64,000 nt of DNA from Amycolatopsis sp. CA-126428 (GCF_002904335.1 NZ_PPHF01000155.1:186001-250000); one strand, 5' to 3'. Counted from the stretch's first letter, positions 51,901 to 58,945 are shown. Numbers and translations: made by a program. Notes: generated by a model from the letters alone, not told the origin.

Positions 51901-53002
51901 GGGCGCCTCCAAGCCGCTGATCGACGGGCCGGGCGGGGCATCGCAGCCGGCGTTCCAGCGGGTCGCCGACGTCGGGGTGACGGCCACCGCCGTCCCGGCC
52001 GCCATCCCGTTCTCCGGGCTCACGACGTTCGAGTTCGTGGTCACCAACCACGGCGCCGCCGCGGCGCCCGGGACCGGGCTGTTCGTCCGGCTGACCGCGG
52101 GGCTGCGGCCGCAGGCGCCGATCACCGGCGTGGGCACCTGCACGCCGGACCTCGTCTGCGCCTTCGGGACGCTCGCGCCGGGTGCGCAGGCGCGGGTGCG
52201 GTTCAGCGCCACCGGCGCCGAACCCGGGCCGCAGGCCGCGACCGGCACGGTCACCACGGCGGGCCCGGACGCCGACAAGCGGGACGACTCCGCGACGGCC
52301 GTGGTCACCGTCGGCGAGAAGCCGGTGCCCCCGGTCACGCCGGGATCGCTGTCGGTGGGCCTGGCGGTGTCGGCGGTCCCGCTGTTCGTCGGCGGCGACG
52401 ACGTCGGGCTGACCTTCCTGGTGCACAACGGATCCGGGGCACCGATGCCGGACGTCCGCCTGGTCACCCAGCTGCCGCCGCAGCTGCCGGCGACCTCGGT
52501 GCCGCCGGGGTGCACTCCGGGCGGCGGCAGCTGTGCGCTCGGGACGCTCGCGCCCGGCCAGACCGTCGAGATCCGGATAACGCTGGCGGCCGCGGCCGCG
52601 GCGGACGCGCCGGTGGCCGGCACGGTCAGCACTAGCGGGCCGGACAGCAACCCCGGCGACAACACGGCCAGTGCCCGGGTGGTGATCCGCCGGCCGGTGG
52701 TGACGGTGGACCCGGGCGTCGGCCCGGTCGGCTCCGTTCCGCGCGTGACGGGCACGGACTTCCCGCCGGGCGCGACCGTCCGGCTGGCCTGGTCGGCCGG
52801 GATCTCCGAGACACCCGGCCTGGTGACCGTGGGCGTCGACGGGAAGTTCGAGGCGCAGTTCCTGATCTTCCACCACGACCTGATCGGGCCGCGGACGGTG
52901 GCGGTGACCTCGGTGAGCGGGCCGAAGTTCGGGACGGCACAGTCGAACCCGATCCTGGTGGTGCTGCGCACGGAACAACCCCCGTTCATCACCCGCGGCT
53001 GA
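48983..53002 (+). CDS. Giant exported protein: beta-propeller, VWA, HYR and DUF11-like domains
   Basis: The protein has 1339 residues from ATG 48983 (GGGGAGGA upstream). Residues 1-32 are a signal sequence. About 45-480 contain TolB/WD40-like propeller repeats (SPDGRTVAFASER, SPDGTRLAFSSTR, SPDGARLAFTTR). About 505-700 is a von Willebrand A domain with MIDAS motif DQTSSM from D511. About 785-860 is an HYR-like domain. About 865-960 adds more propeller-type repeats (SPDGAALVFHNE, SPDGTLVAFDSA). About 975-1210 holds two DUF11/CARDB-like Ig domains, and the end is Ig-like. Metal-dependent adhesion is suggested. It follows the zinc-ribbon gene by 28 bp and lies between it and the last eCIS box. 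Confidence 0.88.
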   Translation: MRANRAVAGSAVVAVLGGWAISGALAPTEAQAPAPVASPYRVGYVSEAGTGLYQATGEGAEPALPRTIGSVDSDASAGTGGIVWVSHRAAVAGGAERDGELWYLRDGAPAAVQLTNDDAVDLHPALSPDGRTVAFASERAGGRKLFVIGVDGGGLRQVTSGPAADDSPSWSPDGTRLAFSSTRDDPAGDIYTVGADGGTPVRLTADPAADTQPAWGPARIAFTTTRFHPAGDVVLMADTGGGVTRAVPDPGDSAEPAWSPDGARLAFTTRAQDPLGDVKQVEGGTVSVISALPAIGETEPAFRADGRPVFTELRASGTADIWSADATGGDRRDLTNRPGAGEFDPAFSADGSQLAYTQAGPGEAAPRTEIIVANADGGAPRPLTGPRDGIKREQHPAWSPDATAIAFTNTAIRGESRFDTVRIARVADGRVLGEIPIPPYLSGDDSQPVWSADGTKITLTRAASRISPPPPGRVQPTVVDIPVGQGSSAAIPKTVPTDKVPAKPDIVLLMDQTSSMGTALAAMQASLTDVMKTITTAQPDAQYAAVAFGDRKDPVDANNPNGRLFQVQQGLTKNQAEIKDAFTRITPAEGDDIPEDWIYALDRVATGAIGFRPDSSRIVVLVGDAPSHDPSGDRDPTKGVTLTQAIEHLKAQGIRVVAVSARVAGGLDSDPSHQATQVVDATDGVLASTDPGNISAVITEKIGDLKVKVQPVPFCDPGLTLTFTPEGTQSVPGGTNANFTEFAAVAATAPLGAFLHCRVEFRLAGEPTVRPGYTEDVTVRVKDPRLPLITLHDKTVTGTAPTVVEYSATAIDADRETPLTPFCTPSSGSLFPVGATTVTCTATGRGGTATETAVISVDPGGEFRQELWQVSLVATADSVVAGTQRDLSPSFGTPCGAGRQGSADVSPDGAALVFHNEFRQLCVAPADGGRARVLVQDTDFVDDPAWSPDGTLVAFDSAPSESRPGIRIVPSAGGASKPLIDGPGGASQPAFQRVADVGVTATAVPAAIPFSGLTTFEFVVTNHGAAAAPGTGLFVRLTAGLRPQAPITGVGTCTPDLVCAFGTLAPGAQARVRFSATGAEPGPQAATGTVTTAGPDADKRDDSATAVVTVGEKPVPPVTPGSLSVGLAVSAVPLFVGGDDVGLTFLVHNGSGAPMPDVRLVTQLPPQLPATSVPPGCTPGGGSCALGTLAPGQTVEIRITLAAAAAADAPVAGTVSTSGPDSNPGDNTASARVVIRRPVVTVDPGVGPVGSVPRVTGTDFPPGATVRLAWSAGISETPGLVTVGVDGKFEAQFLIFHHDLIGPRTVAVTSVSGPKFGTAQSNPILVVLRTEQPPFITRG

Positions 53003-53018
53003 GCCGCGGCGAGCCCGC

Positions 53019-53032
53019 TGCCCGTAGGGGCA
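53019..53032. promoter_or_regulatory. eCIS box d: TGCCC-GTAG-GGGCA
   Basis: Perfect inverted repeat 70 bp upstream of the last rightward gene of the cluster and 16 bp after the stop of the giant exoprotein. It could fold as a weak hairpin but matches the other boxes in length, spacing and arm sequence. Confidence 0.65.
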
Positions 53033-53102
53033 ACCACCGGCGCACGGCCGCACACCCGTCCGCTGGTGCCGGATCCGCACCACGAAAGGGAGACTTCGGC
53101 GC

Positions 53103-54431
53103 ATGGGAGCAACGGCGACGCTGTCCGAGGCCGGCCTGGTCGCGGAACCCGGCCAGGAGACCAGCTGCACGGTGACCATCCGGAACGCCGGGCAGGTCGT
53201 CGACCAGTTCGCGGTCGACGTGGTCGGCAACGCGAGTGGCTGGGCCACCGCGGAACCGGCCACGGTCAACCTCATGCCGGGGGAGACCGGGACGGTCACC
53301 GTGCGGTTCACGCCGCCGCGATCGTCCGACGTCCCCGCGGGGGCGATCCCGTTCGGCGTCCGGGTGTTCTCGAGCGAGGACCCCGCCGGCTCGGTCGTCG
53401 AGGAGGGCACCGTCGAACTCGGCGCCTTCACCGAGGTGACCGCCGAGATCGTGCCGGCCAAGGTGGAAGGCAGCTCCAAGGCCGACTTCGAGGTCGCCGT
53501 CGACAACCGGGGCAACCGGCCGGTGGTGGTCGAGCTGAGCCCGCTGGACCCGGAGGACGAGCTCGACTTCCGGCTCGAGCGCGACCGGGCCGAGCTGGCG
53601 CCGGGCACCGCCGCGTTCATCCGGATGCGCACCAAGCCGCGGAAGCGCTTCCTGCGCGGGCCATCCGTCCGGCACCGCTTCCAGGTGTTCGTCGTCGCCG
53701 ACGGCGCCGAGCCGCTCAAGACCGAAGGCACCATGGTGCAGCGGCAGCTGCTGCCGAAGTGGCTGCTGCCCGCGCTCATCGCGCTGCTCGTCCTCCTGCT
53801 CGCCCTCGTGACGCTGTGGTTCACCGTGCTGCGGCCCGCGGTCAAGTCGGCCGCCCGCGAGGCCGCCGAAGAGCAGAACCACGAGATCGTGAAGGCAGCG
53901 CAGGACGCCGGCGCCGGGGCCGACCAGGCGAAGAAGAACGCCGACCAGGCCAAGCAGAACTCCGAACAGGCGATGAAGGCCGTCGGCCTGACCCCGCCGG
54001 GCGACAACCCCGCCCCACCGGGTTCCGGTCCCGGGACGCCGCCCCCGACCCGCGTCTCGAACGCCGCGGCCGACGGGACACCGACGGACTTCCGGGTGGC
54101 CGCGGACGCGAAGATCGACTCGAACGTCAACCGGTTCGCCGAGTTCCCCTACACCCTGCCGGACGCGACCAAGACGCTGGTGATCACCGACCTGATCCTG
54201 CAGAACCCGCGTGGTGACACCGGAACCCTGCGGCTGCTGCGGGATTCCGGCGGCACCAAGACCGTGCTGCTGGAGGTCGGGCTCTCGAACTTCCGCGACC
54301 TCGACCACCACTGGCTGCAGGCCTGGCGGTTCCAGCCGGGGGACAAGATCGTGCTCGCGGTCAGCTGCCAGAACCCGGCGGACCGGGGCCACTGCACCCC
54401 GTCGGTCTCCTTCTCCGGCCGCGTCGAGTGA
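53103..54431 (+). CDS. Membrane protein with Ig-like domains, TM helix and coiled coil
   Basis: The protein has 442 residues. Residues about 5-105 and 110-210 are two Ig/CARDB-like sandwiches (PGQETSCTVTIRNAGQVVDQFAVDVVG, EGSSKADFEVAVDNRGNRPVVVELSP). A TM helix is at about 219-243 (LLPALIALLVLLLALVTLWF). A coiled coil (AAEEQNHEIVKAAQDAG, ADQAKKNADQAKQNSEQ) follows, then a Pro-rich linker. A C-terminal sandwich of about 115 residues (TKTLVITDLILQNPRGDTG) ends the protein. No signal peptide, so the N-terminal domains are likely cytoplasmic. It may hold the injection system at the membrane; inferred from its place in the cluster and preceding eCIS box. Confidence 0.82.
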   Translation: MGATATLSEAGLVAEPGQETSCTVTIRNAGQVVDQFAVDVVGNASGWATAEPATVNLMPGETGTVTVRFTPPRSSDVPAGAIPFGVRVFSSEDPAGSVVEEGTVELGAFTEVTAEIVPAKVEGSSKADFEVAVDNRGNRPVVVELSPLDPEDELDFRLERDRAELAPGTAAFIRMRTKPRKRFLRGPSVRHRFQVFVVADGAEPLKTEGTMVQRQLLPKWLLPALIALLVLLLALVTLWFTVLRPAVKSAAREAAEEQNHEIVKAAQDAGAGADQAKKNADQAKQNSEQAMKAVGLTPPGDNPAPPGSGPGTPPPTRVSNAAADGTPTDFRVAADAKIDSNVNRFAEFPYTLPDATKTLVITDLILQNPRGDTGTLRLLRDSGGTKTVLLEVGLSNFRDLDHHWLQAWRFQPGDKIVLAVSCQNPADRGHCTPSVSFSGRVE

Positions 54432-54437
54432 GCCGTG

Positions 54438-55064
54438 CTAGATCAGCCCTTCGCGCATGGCGAACGCCACCGCGTGGGCGCGGTTGCGGAGCTGGAAGCG
54501 GTTGGTGATGTCGTGCAGGATCGACTTCACCGTCCGCTCCGAGTAGCTCAGCTGATCGGCGATCTCCTTGGTCTCGAACCCGTCGGCGACCAGCCGCAGC
54601 ACCCGGGTTTCCCGCTGGGACATCCCGGCGAGGTCCCAGCCGTTCGGGCGCAGCACGTCCCGCTGCAGCCGGGACACCCGCGACAGCAGGCGGCCCAGCA
54701 GGTCGGGCGGCAGCGCGCCTTCGCCGACGGCCGCGGCCTTGACCAGCCGCACCAGCGTGTCCGGGGTGGCGTCGGCCCGGCGGATGATCGCCGACACGCC
54801 GTTGCCCACGACGTCCAGCAGTTCCGAGTCCTCCACCTCCCCGGCGACCAGGACGACACCCGCGTGGCCGGCGCACTGGAGGCTGCGCAGCAGCTGCCGG
54901 GCTTCCTCGTTCAGCCGCTCCACGATGACCAGCACCACGGCGGGCTCGCCGGAGTCCTCGTCGGCGAAGCGGATTTCGGGACGTGACCGCAGCGCGGCCG
55001 TGACGCCCGCGTGGGTGATGGTGTCGGTGGCGTGCAACAGCACCGGAACCTGGTCGGTGATCAT
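54438..55064 (-). CDS. LuxR-type regulator with degenerate receiver domain (eCIS-linked)
   Basis: The protein has 208 residues from ATG 55064 (GGGAGGG upstream). The C-terminal HTH (MSQRETRVLRLVADGFETKEIADQLSYSERTVKSILHDI) is canonical. The N-terminal receiver-like domain lacks the key residues: the acidic pair of VDDHP reads HATDTI, the phosphate-accepting Asp is absent (VVLVIVERLNEE), and the conserved Lys is replaced (SAIIRRAD). It is therefore likely phosphorylation-independent. It stands convergent to the eCIS genes, 6 bp from the last one, and is the best candidate to bind the TGCCC-N4-GGGCA boxes. It could equally respond to a small ligand. Confidence 0.88.
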   Translation of the reverse strand: MITDQVPVLLHATDTITHAGVTAALRSRPEIRFADEDSGEPAVVLVIVERLNEEARQLLRSLQCAGHAGVVLVAGEVEDSELLDVVGNGVSAIIRRADATPDTLVRLVKAAAVGEGALPPDLLGRLLSRVSRLQRDVLRPNGWDLAGMSQRETRVLRLVADGFETKEIADQLSYSERTVKSILHDITNRFQLRNRAHAVAFAMREGLI

Positions 55065-55081
55065 CGGTGAGGCCCTCCCTC

Positions 55082-55100
55082 GAACGACGTCGGATCGTTC
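55082..55100. promoter_or_regulatory. Inverted repeat upstream of the LuxR-type gene
   Basis: GAACGA-N7-TCGTTC, an inverted repeat with perfect 6-bp arms, lies 17 bp upstream of the LuxR-type start codon. It differs from the TGCCC-N4-GGGCA boxes. It could be an operator for another regulator; position near the ribosome site also allows a leader hairpin. Confidence 0.35.
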
Positions 55101-55170
55101 CACCCCCCAAGGATCGGGGTGCGGACGCTCGCCGAACAGGGACATGGAGTCCCGACCTGTCCCGCTTTCC

Positions 55171-55821
55171 TTACTCCGATCGGGCAATGCCGGCCTCTTT
55201 GGCCTTGGCGATGGCCTGGGTCCGGTCGGTGACGCGGAGCTTGCGGAAGATGTGGGACACGTGGTTGCGCACGGTCTTCTGGCTCAGCACCAGCTCTTCG
55301 GCGATCGACGCGTTGCCCATGCCCCGCGCGACGAGCCGCAGGATCTCCTGCTCGCGCAGGGTGAGCCGCGGGAACGACTCGTCGCGCGGGGTCGCCGTTC
55401 CCAGCAGCGACAGCACCCGGGTCGCGATCGCCGGGCTGAAGATGGCTTCGCCGTCGCCGATCACCCGCACCGCGCGGATGATCTGCTCGTTGCGCGCGCC
55501 CTTGAGCAGGTAGCCGCGAGCGCCCGCGCGCATCGCGGCGAACACCGCGGCCTCGTTCTCGAACATGGTCAGCATGAGCACGCCGGTGTGCGGGCTCGCG
55601 CTCACGATCCGCCGCGTCGCCTCGATCCCGTCCAGGTCCGGGAGGTTCAGGTCCATCAGGACGACGTCGGGTTCGAGCCGGCCCGCGTCGGCGACGGCGG
55701 TCAGGCCGTCGGCCGCCTCGCCGGCGACCTCCATGCCGTCGGTGGCCTCGAGCATCGCGCAGAGCGCCGCGCGGAAGACGGGGTGGTCGTCCACCACGAG
55801 GACGCGCAGGGACTCGAACAC
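55171..55821 (-). CDS. NarL/FixJ-type response regulator
   Basis: The protein has 216 residues from GTG 55821. The receiver domain is complete: VVDDHP (residues 10-14), phospho-acceptor Asp57 in DVVLMDLNLPD, a conserved Lys in GYLLKGA. The LuxR HTH is at about 150-210 (LTLREQEILRLVARGMGNASIAEELVLSQKTVRNHVSHIF). It lies 4 bp after the histidine kinase gene, whose product is its likely partner. Target genes unknown; they could include the neighbouring eCIS genes or LuxR gene. Confidence 0.94.
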   Translation of the reverse strand: MFESLRVLVVDDHPVFRAALCAMLEATDGMEVAGEAADGLTAVADAGRLEPDVVLMDLNLPDLDGIEATRRIVSASPHTGVLMLTMFENEAAVFAAMRAGARGYLLKGARNEQIIRAVRVIGDGEAIFSPAIATRVLSLLGTATPRDESFPRLTLREQEILRLVARGMGNASIAEELVLSQKTVRNHVSHIFRKLRVTDRTQAIAKAKEAGIARSE

Positions 55822-55825
55822 CGTC

Positions 55826-56503
55826 TCACTTCCCCGCGGCGAGGGGCAGCCAGGCGGCGATCCGCGTACCACCGGAGGAAACCGGCTCGACCCGGCAGCC
55901 GCCGCCGAGGTCGCCGGCGCGTTCCCGCATCGACCGCAGCCCGGTCCCGCCGACCGTGGGCAGCGCCTCGCCGTCGGTGCCGACGCCGTCGTCGACGATC
56001 TCCACGTGCAGGTCGCCGTCGAGCGGCCAGAGGTGCACGGTGCACTCCCGGGCGCCGGAGTGGCGGGCCACGTTCACCAGCGCCTCGCGGATGATCCGGT
56101 AGGCGGTGACCTCGACCTCCGCCGACAGCGGCGGCAGTTCCCCGCCGACCTCGACTTCGACCCGCAGCGGCCCGTGTTCGGCCGGCACCCGCCCGGTGAG
56201 CGTGGCGGCGTACCGGCGCACGGCGAGGACCAGCCCGGCCTCGTCGAGCGCCGGCGGCCGCGCGTCGGCCACGATCCGCCGCAGGTCGGTGATCGCGCCG
56301 TAGAGCTCGTCCTCGAGCCGGGCCAGCAGATGCTCGGTGCCCGCCCGGTCCCGCCCGATCAGGTCGCGGGCGGCGCGCAGCCCGAGCACGGCGGCCGTGA
56401 GCGTCGGCCCGATCCCGTCGTGCAGATCGTGGAGCACCCGTTTCAGCCGGTCCTCGTACCCCGCGGGACGACCGATGTCGGCGACGACGAATGTCCGGCG
56501 CAT
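55826..56503 (-). CDS. Soluble histidine kinase (HisKA_3/HATPase), no sensor domain
   Basis: The protein has 225 residues. The dimerisation box is VLHDLHDGIGPTLTAAVLGL with phospho-acceptor His28. The HATPase has an N-box (EALVNVARHSGA) and a G-box-like DDGVGTDGEALPTVGGTGLRSMRERA. Nothing precedes the kinase core, so there is no membrane segment or sensor domain; input must come from a partner protein. It pairs with the NarL-type regulator downstream. The transcription start must lie in the 434-bp gap upstream. Truncation of a larger kinase cannot be excluded. Confidence 0.92.
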   Translation of the reverse strand: MRRTFVVADIGRPAGYEDRLKRVLHDLHDGIGPTLTAAVLGLRAARDLIGRDRAGTEHLLARLEDELYGAITDLRRIVADARPPALDEAGLVLAVRRYAATLTGRVPAEHGPLRVEVEVGGELPPLSAEVEVTAYRIIREALVNVARHSGARECTVHLWPLDGDLHVEIVDDGVGTDGEALPTVGGTGLRSMRERAGDLGGGCRVEPVSSGGTRIAAWLPLAAGK

Positions 56504-56937
56504 GTTCTCCCCGTCCGCCAGAAATGATCCGGCACCCCCTCGCGAACCGGGGCACCAGCCCTCGTGCGGGTAGCCCAGCCGGCTGCTCCGTTTCGCGTAG
56601 CGGGATGGTCACCCGCTGTACTAATCGCCGCATCCTGCCCCGGCGTTTCATTCGGAGCCACCGTCAAAGGTCACGGTATGGTCCCGATGCGGAAACGCTC
56701 GTAACGGTGCAGGTCCACGCAATGATCCGTCCGGCCCAGCGCGGCCGGCCCGTCAAAAACCATTCATGAACTGCGCCGCGAACCGGTGGAAATTCGACAA
56801 AGCCGGGACGCTGCACTTTCGGGAAGTCGCACGGCGGATGGACCAGAAGGCGACGGACAATTGGCGGAATGGCAACAGGGCCGCGTGGCCGGTTCGTTTC
56901 GCCGGCTGGTTCGCGAGCCGGGGGAGCGCGCCTTTCG
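56504..56937. other. 434-bp intergenic region with no supported gene
   Basis: The gap lies between the leftward histidine kinase gene and the 3' end of the leftward ABM gene. An inverted repeat AGCGGG-N7-CCCGCT at 56599-56617 and a GC-rich hairpin-like stretch near 56735-56756 were noted. Short open frames are weak. It probably contains the kinase promoter and a terminator for the ABM operon. Confidence 0.6.
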
Positions 56938-57294
56938 CTAACGGATCTCGGGGAGTTCGGCGAGCTGGGTCACGGCGCCGGCGTCGGCCGTGCTGTGCCG
57001 GGCCAGCTCGGTGAAGAAGCGGGCCACGTGGCCGGTCGCCAGGTGCGCCCGGAACGCGTCGGTGTCGGCGTAGACCTCGTAGAGGTGGAAGGTCCCCGGC
57101 TCCGCGACCGCGCGGAACGACCGAAACTCCCGGCAGCCGGGCTCGCGCCGCACCGCGGCGGTCAGCGTCGTGATGGCGGCGGCCAGCTGTTCCTCGTGCC
57201 CGGGGACCGCCCGGACGACGGCGACCATCGGCCGCTCGCCGGGCGGGAGGCCGGCGCCGACCTCGGGCATGAACCGCCGGTCATCGGTGCTCAC
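56938..57294 (-). CDS. Antibiotic biosynthesis monooxygenase (ABM) domain protein
   Basis: The protein has 118 residues from GTG 57294, overlapping the stop of the MBL hydrolase gene (GTGA). Residues about 25-115 make one ferredoxin-like ABM domain (MVAVVRAVPGHEEQLAAAITTLTAAVRREPGCREFRSFRAV, then FHLYEVYADTDAFRAHLATGHVARFF). Proteins of this type oxidise quinone or aromatic substrates without a cofactor, or act as small stress proteins. Last gene of a three-gene operon. ATG 57270 (MPEVGAG) is an alternative start. Confidence 0.9.
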   Translation of the reverse strand: MSTDDRRFMPEVGAGLPPGERPMVAVVRAVPGHEEQLAAAITTLTAAVRREPGCREFRSFRAVAEPGTFHLYEVYADTDAFRAHLATGHVARFFTELARHSTADAGAVTQLAELPEIR

Positions 57295-58046
57295 GGGACC
57301 ACGACCGGCGTACCGGGCACCACGAGCCGGACGGGGATCTCCGGGGCGATGCGGGCTACCGCGTCCACGTAGTGGCGCGGGTCCTGGTCGCCCTTGGTGA
57401 TCATCCGGTCGCCCAGGCGGCCGCTGTGGAAGGCGTAGTGGTGCGGGATCGCCAAGGCCGGCTTCAGGGCCGCGGTCAGGCCGGCTGCCTCCTCGGCGTC
57501 CATCACCACCTGCTCGAGGTGCATCGGCCGGATGCACAGGCCGTTCGTCGGCAGGATGGCCAGGTCGACGGGACCGAACCGGTCGGGGATCGTGTCGAGC
57601 TCCGGGACCCGCAGCGAGTCGCCGCCGAAGAAGACCGTGCGGTCGCCGGCCTGGATGACGAACGTGACTTCGTGGACGCCGTGCTTGCCCGGCGTCGCCG
57701 TCACCGTGAGGTCGCCGACCGTGGTGGCCTCCCACGCTTCGACGACGCGGATGTCGCGGAAACCCTTGTCCCGCGCGATGGCCGCGACCGTGCCGGGGCC
57801 GATCAGCGGGGTGCCGAGGTCGAAGCCGCCGGCCACGAGGCCGTCGAGGTCGCAGTGGTCGTAGTGCTCGTGGCTGACCACGACCGCGTCGACCCGGCCC
57901 AGGCCGGCGACGGTCGAGGCGACCGGTTCCCCTTGGTAGTAGGTCGCGGCCTGGGTGAACCACGGGTCGGTCAGGACCCGGAGCCCGCCGATTTCGATCA
58001 GCTGGCAGGCGTGCCCGATGCGGGTCACGCTCAACGAAGTGGGCAT
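57291..58046 (-). CDS. MBL-fold metal-dependent hydrolase (UlaG/YtnP-like)
   Basis: The protein has 251 residues. The metal motif SHEHYDHCD gives His59, His61, Asp63 and His64 (HxHxDH). A later GKHGVHEV and FFGGDS supply the other metal ligands, and IPHHYAFH the last His. The N-terminal GHACQLIEIGGLRVLTDPWF is typical of UlaG-like lactonases and phosphodiesterase-type MBL proteins. The substrate is unknown. It follows the alpha/beta hydrolase gene with 16 bp between and overlaps the ABM gene by 4 bp. Confidence 0.92.
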   Translation of the reverse strand: MPTSLSVTRIGHACQLIEIGGLRVLTDPWFTQAATYYQGEPVASTVAGLGRVDAVVVSHEHYDHCDLDGLVAGGFDLGTPLIGPGTVAAIARDKGFRDIRVVEAWEATTVGDLTVTATPGKHGVHEVTFVIQAGDRTVFFGGDSLRVPELDTIPDRFGPVDLAILPTNGLCIRPMHLEQVVMDAEEAAGLTAALKPALAIPHHYAFHSGRLGDRMITKGDQDPRHYVDAVARIAPEIPVRLVVPGTPVVVP

Positions 58047-58062
58047 GCTGGTTCTCCTGGTG

Positions 58063-58851
58063 TCAGTTGCCGAGGTCGAGCAGGGCGCCGAGCAGTTCCT
58101 CGGGCGTCTCGACCTGCGGCAGGTGGCCGGTGCGGGGGAGGCGGGTGAACGTCGACAGCGGGATGGCGTCGGCGAAGGCCTTCCCGTACCCGGGTCCGGC
58201 GATGCCGTCGCTTTCGCCCCAGATGACGTGCACGGGGAGGTCGAGTTCGCCGAGCCGCTTGGCGAGCGTCGGGTCGGCCATGGCCGGGCCGGTGTAGCCG
58301 ATCAGGGCCTGCACGTCCGGGCTCGGCCCGGTGCCCCCGCCCGCCGGCGGCACCGGAGCCTTGCCCGGGTCGTGAAAGGACAGTGCCCGGATCTCCGCGA
58401 GGGACATGGTGCTGATGTCGGTCAGCGGGTGGCCTTCGACTTCGATGCCGATCCCGTCGACGATCACCGCGCCGCTGACCCGCGGGCTCTTCAGGAGGGC
58501 GATCTCGGCGGCCAGCCAGCCGCCGAAGGAGTTGCCGACCACCGTGACGTCGGTGAGGTCGAGCTGGTCCAGCAGCCCGACGTACAGCCGGGCCAGTTCG
58601 GTCACGCCGGTCAGGCTTTCGGCTTTCGGGGTGCCGGCGAAGCCCGGGTGGGTGGGCAGCAGCACCCGCGAGTGGGTGCGCTCGGCGAGCAGGTCGGCGA
58701 AACCGGCCATCGTCGCGACACCGCCGCCGCCGTGCAGCAGCAGGAAGGGCCGGGTGCGGTCACGGTCCTGGAGGGTGACCTCGGCGGCGCCGACGGTGCG
58801 GGTTTCGGTGCGGGTGGGCCGGAGTGACCCGGCTGCGGGGAGAGTCGTCAT
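58063..58851 (-). CDS. Alpha/beta hydrolase
   Basis: The protein has 262 residues. The nucleophile elbow is GNSFGG (Ser108), the oxyanion turn is LLHGGGG, the catalytic acid is near WGESDG and His is in RTGHLPQVE. It resembles C-C hydrolases and esterases of aromatic catabolism. First gene of the operon with the MBL hydrolase and ABM protein. It starts 30 bp downstream of a perfect 28-bp palindrome shared with the divergent MarR gene, so repression by MarR is likely. Confidence 0.92.
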   Translation of the reverse strand: MTTLPAAGSLRPTRTETRTVGAAEVTLQDRDRTRPFLLLHGGGGVATMAGFADLLAERTHSRVLLPTHPGFAGTPKAESLTGVTELARLYVGLLDQLDLTDVTVVGNSFGGWLAAEIALLKSPRVSGAVIVDGIGIEVEGHPLTDISTMSLAEIRALSFHDPGKAPVPPAGGGTGPSPDVQALIGYTGPAMADPTLAKRLGELDLPVHVIWGESDGIAGPGYGKAFADAIPLSTFTRLPRTGHLPQVETPEELLGALLDLGN

Positions 58852-58880
58852 CGTTCCTTCTCGGTCGCGGAGGCTCGTAC

Positions 58881-58908
58881 CTAAGGAACCTTATATAAGG
58901 TTCCTTAG
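58881..58908. promoter_or_regulatory. Perfect 28-bp palindrome, putative MarR operator
   Basis: CTAAGGAACCTTAT followed by its exact reverse complement. It is AT-rich against a GC-rich background and lies between the start codons of the alpha/beta hydrolase (58851, leftward) and the MarR gene (58946, rightward). MarR dimers bind such palindromes; here the site would cover both promoters. Confidence 0.85.
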
Positions 58909-58945
58909 ATAAGCAACCTGACTTCGATGAGTTAGGGTGAGCGGC

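Noticed and set aside
50036-54130. Very long leftward open frame opposite the propeller/VWA and Ig/TM genes
   Set aside because: It is antisense to two well-supported rightward genes, its translation is Arg/Gly/Pro-rich with no domain, and long antisense frames are common in high-GC genomes.
56766-57014. Small rightward ORF (82 codons) near 56.8 kb
   Set aside because: Overlaps the ABM gene end on the other strand, no ribosome site, no recognisable domain.
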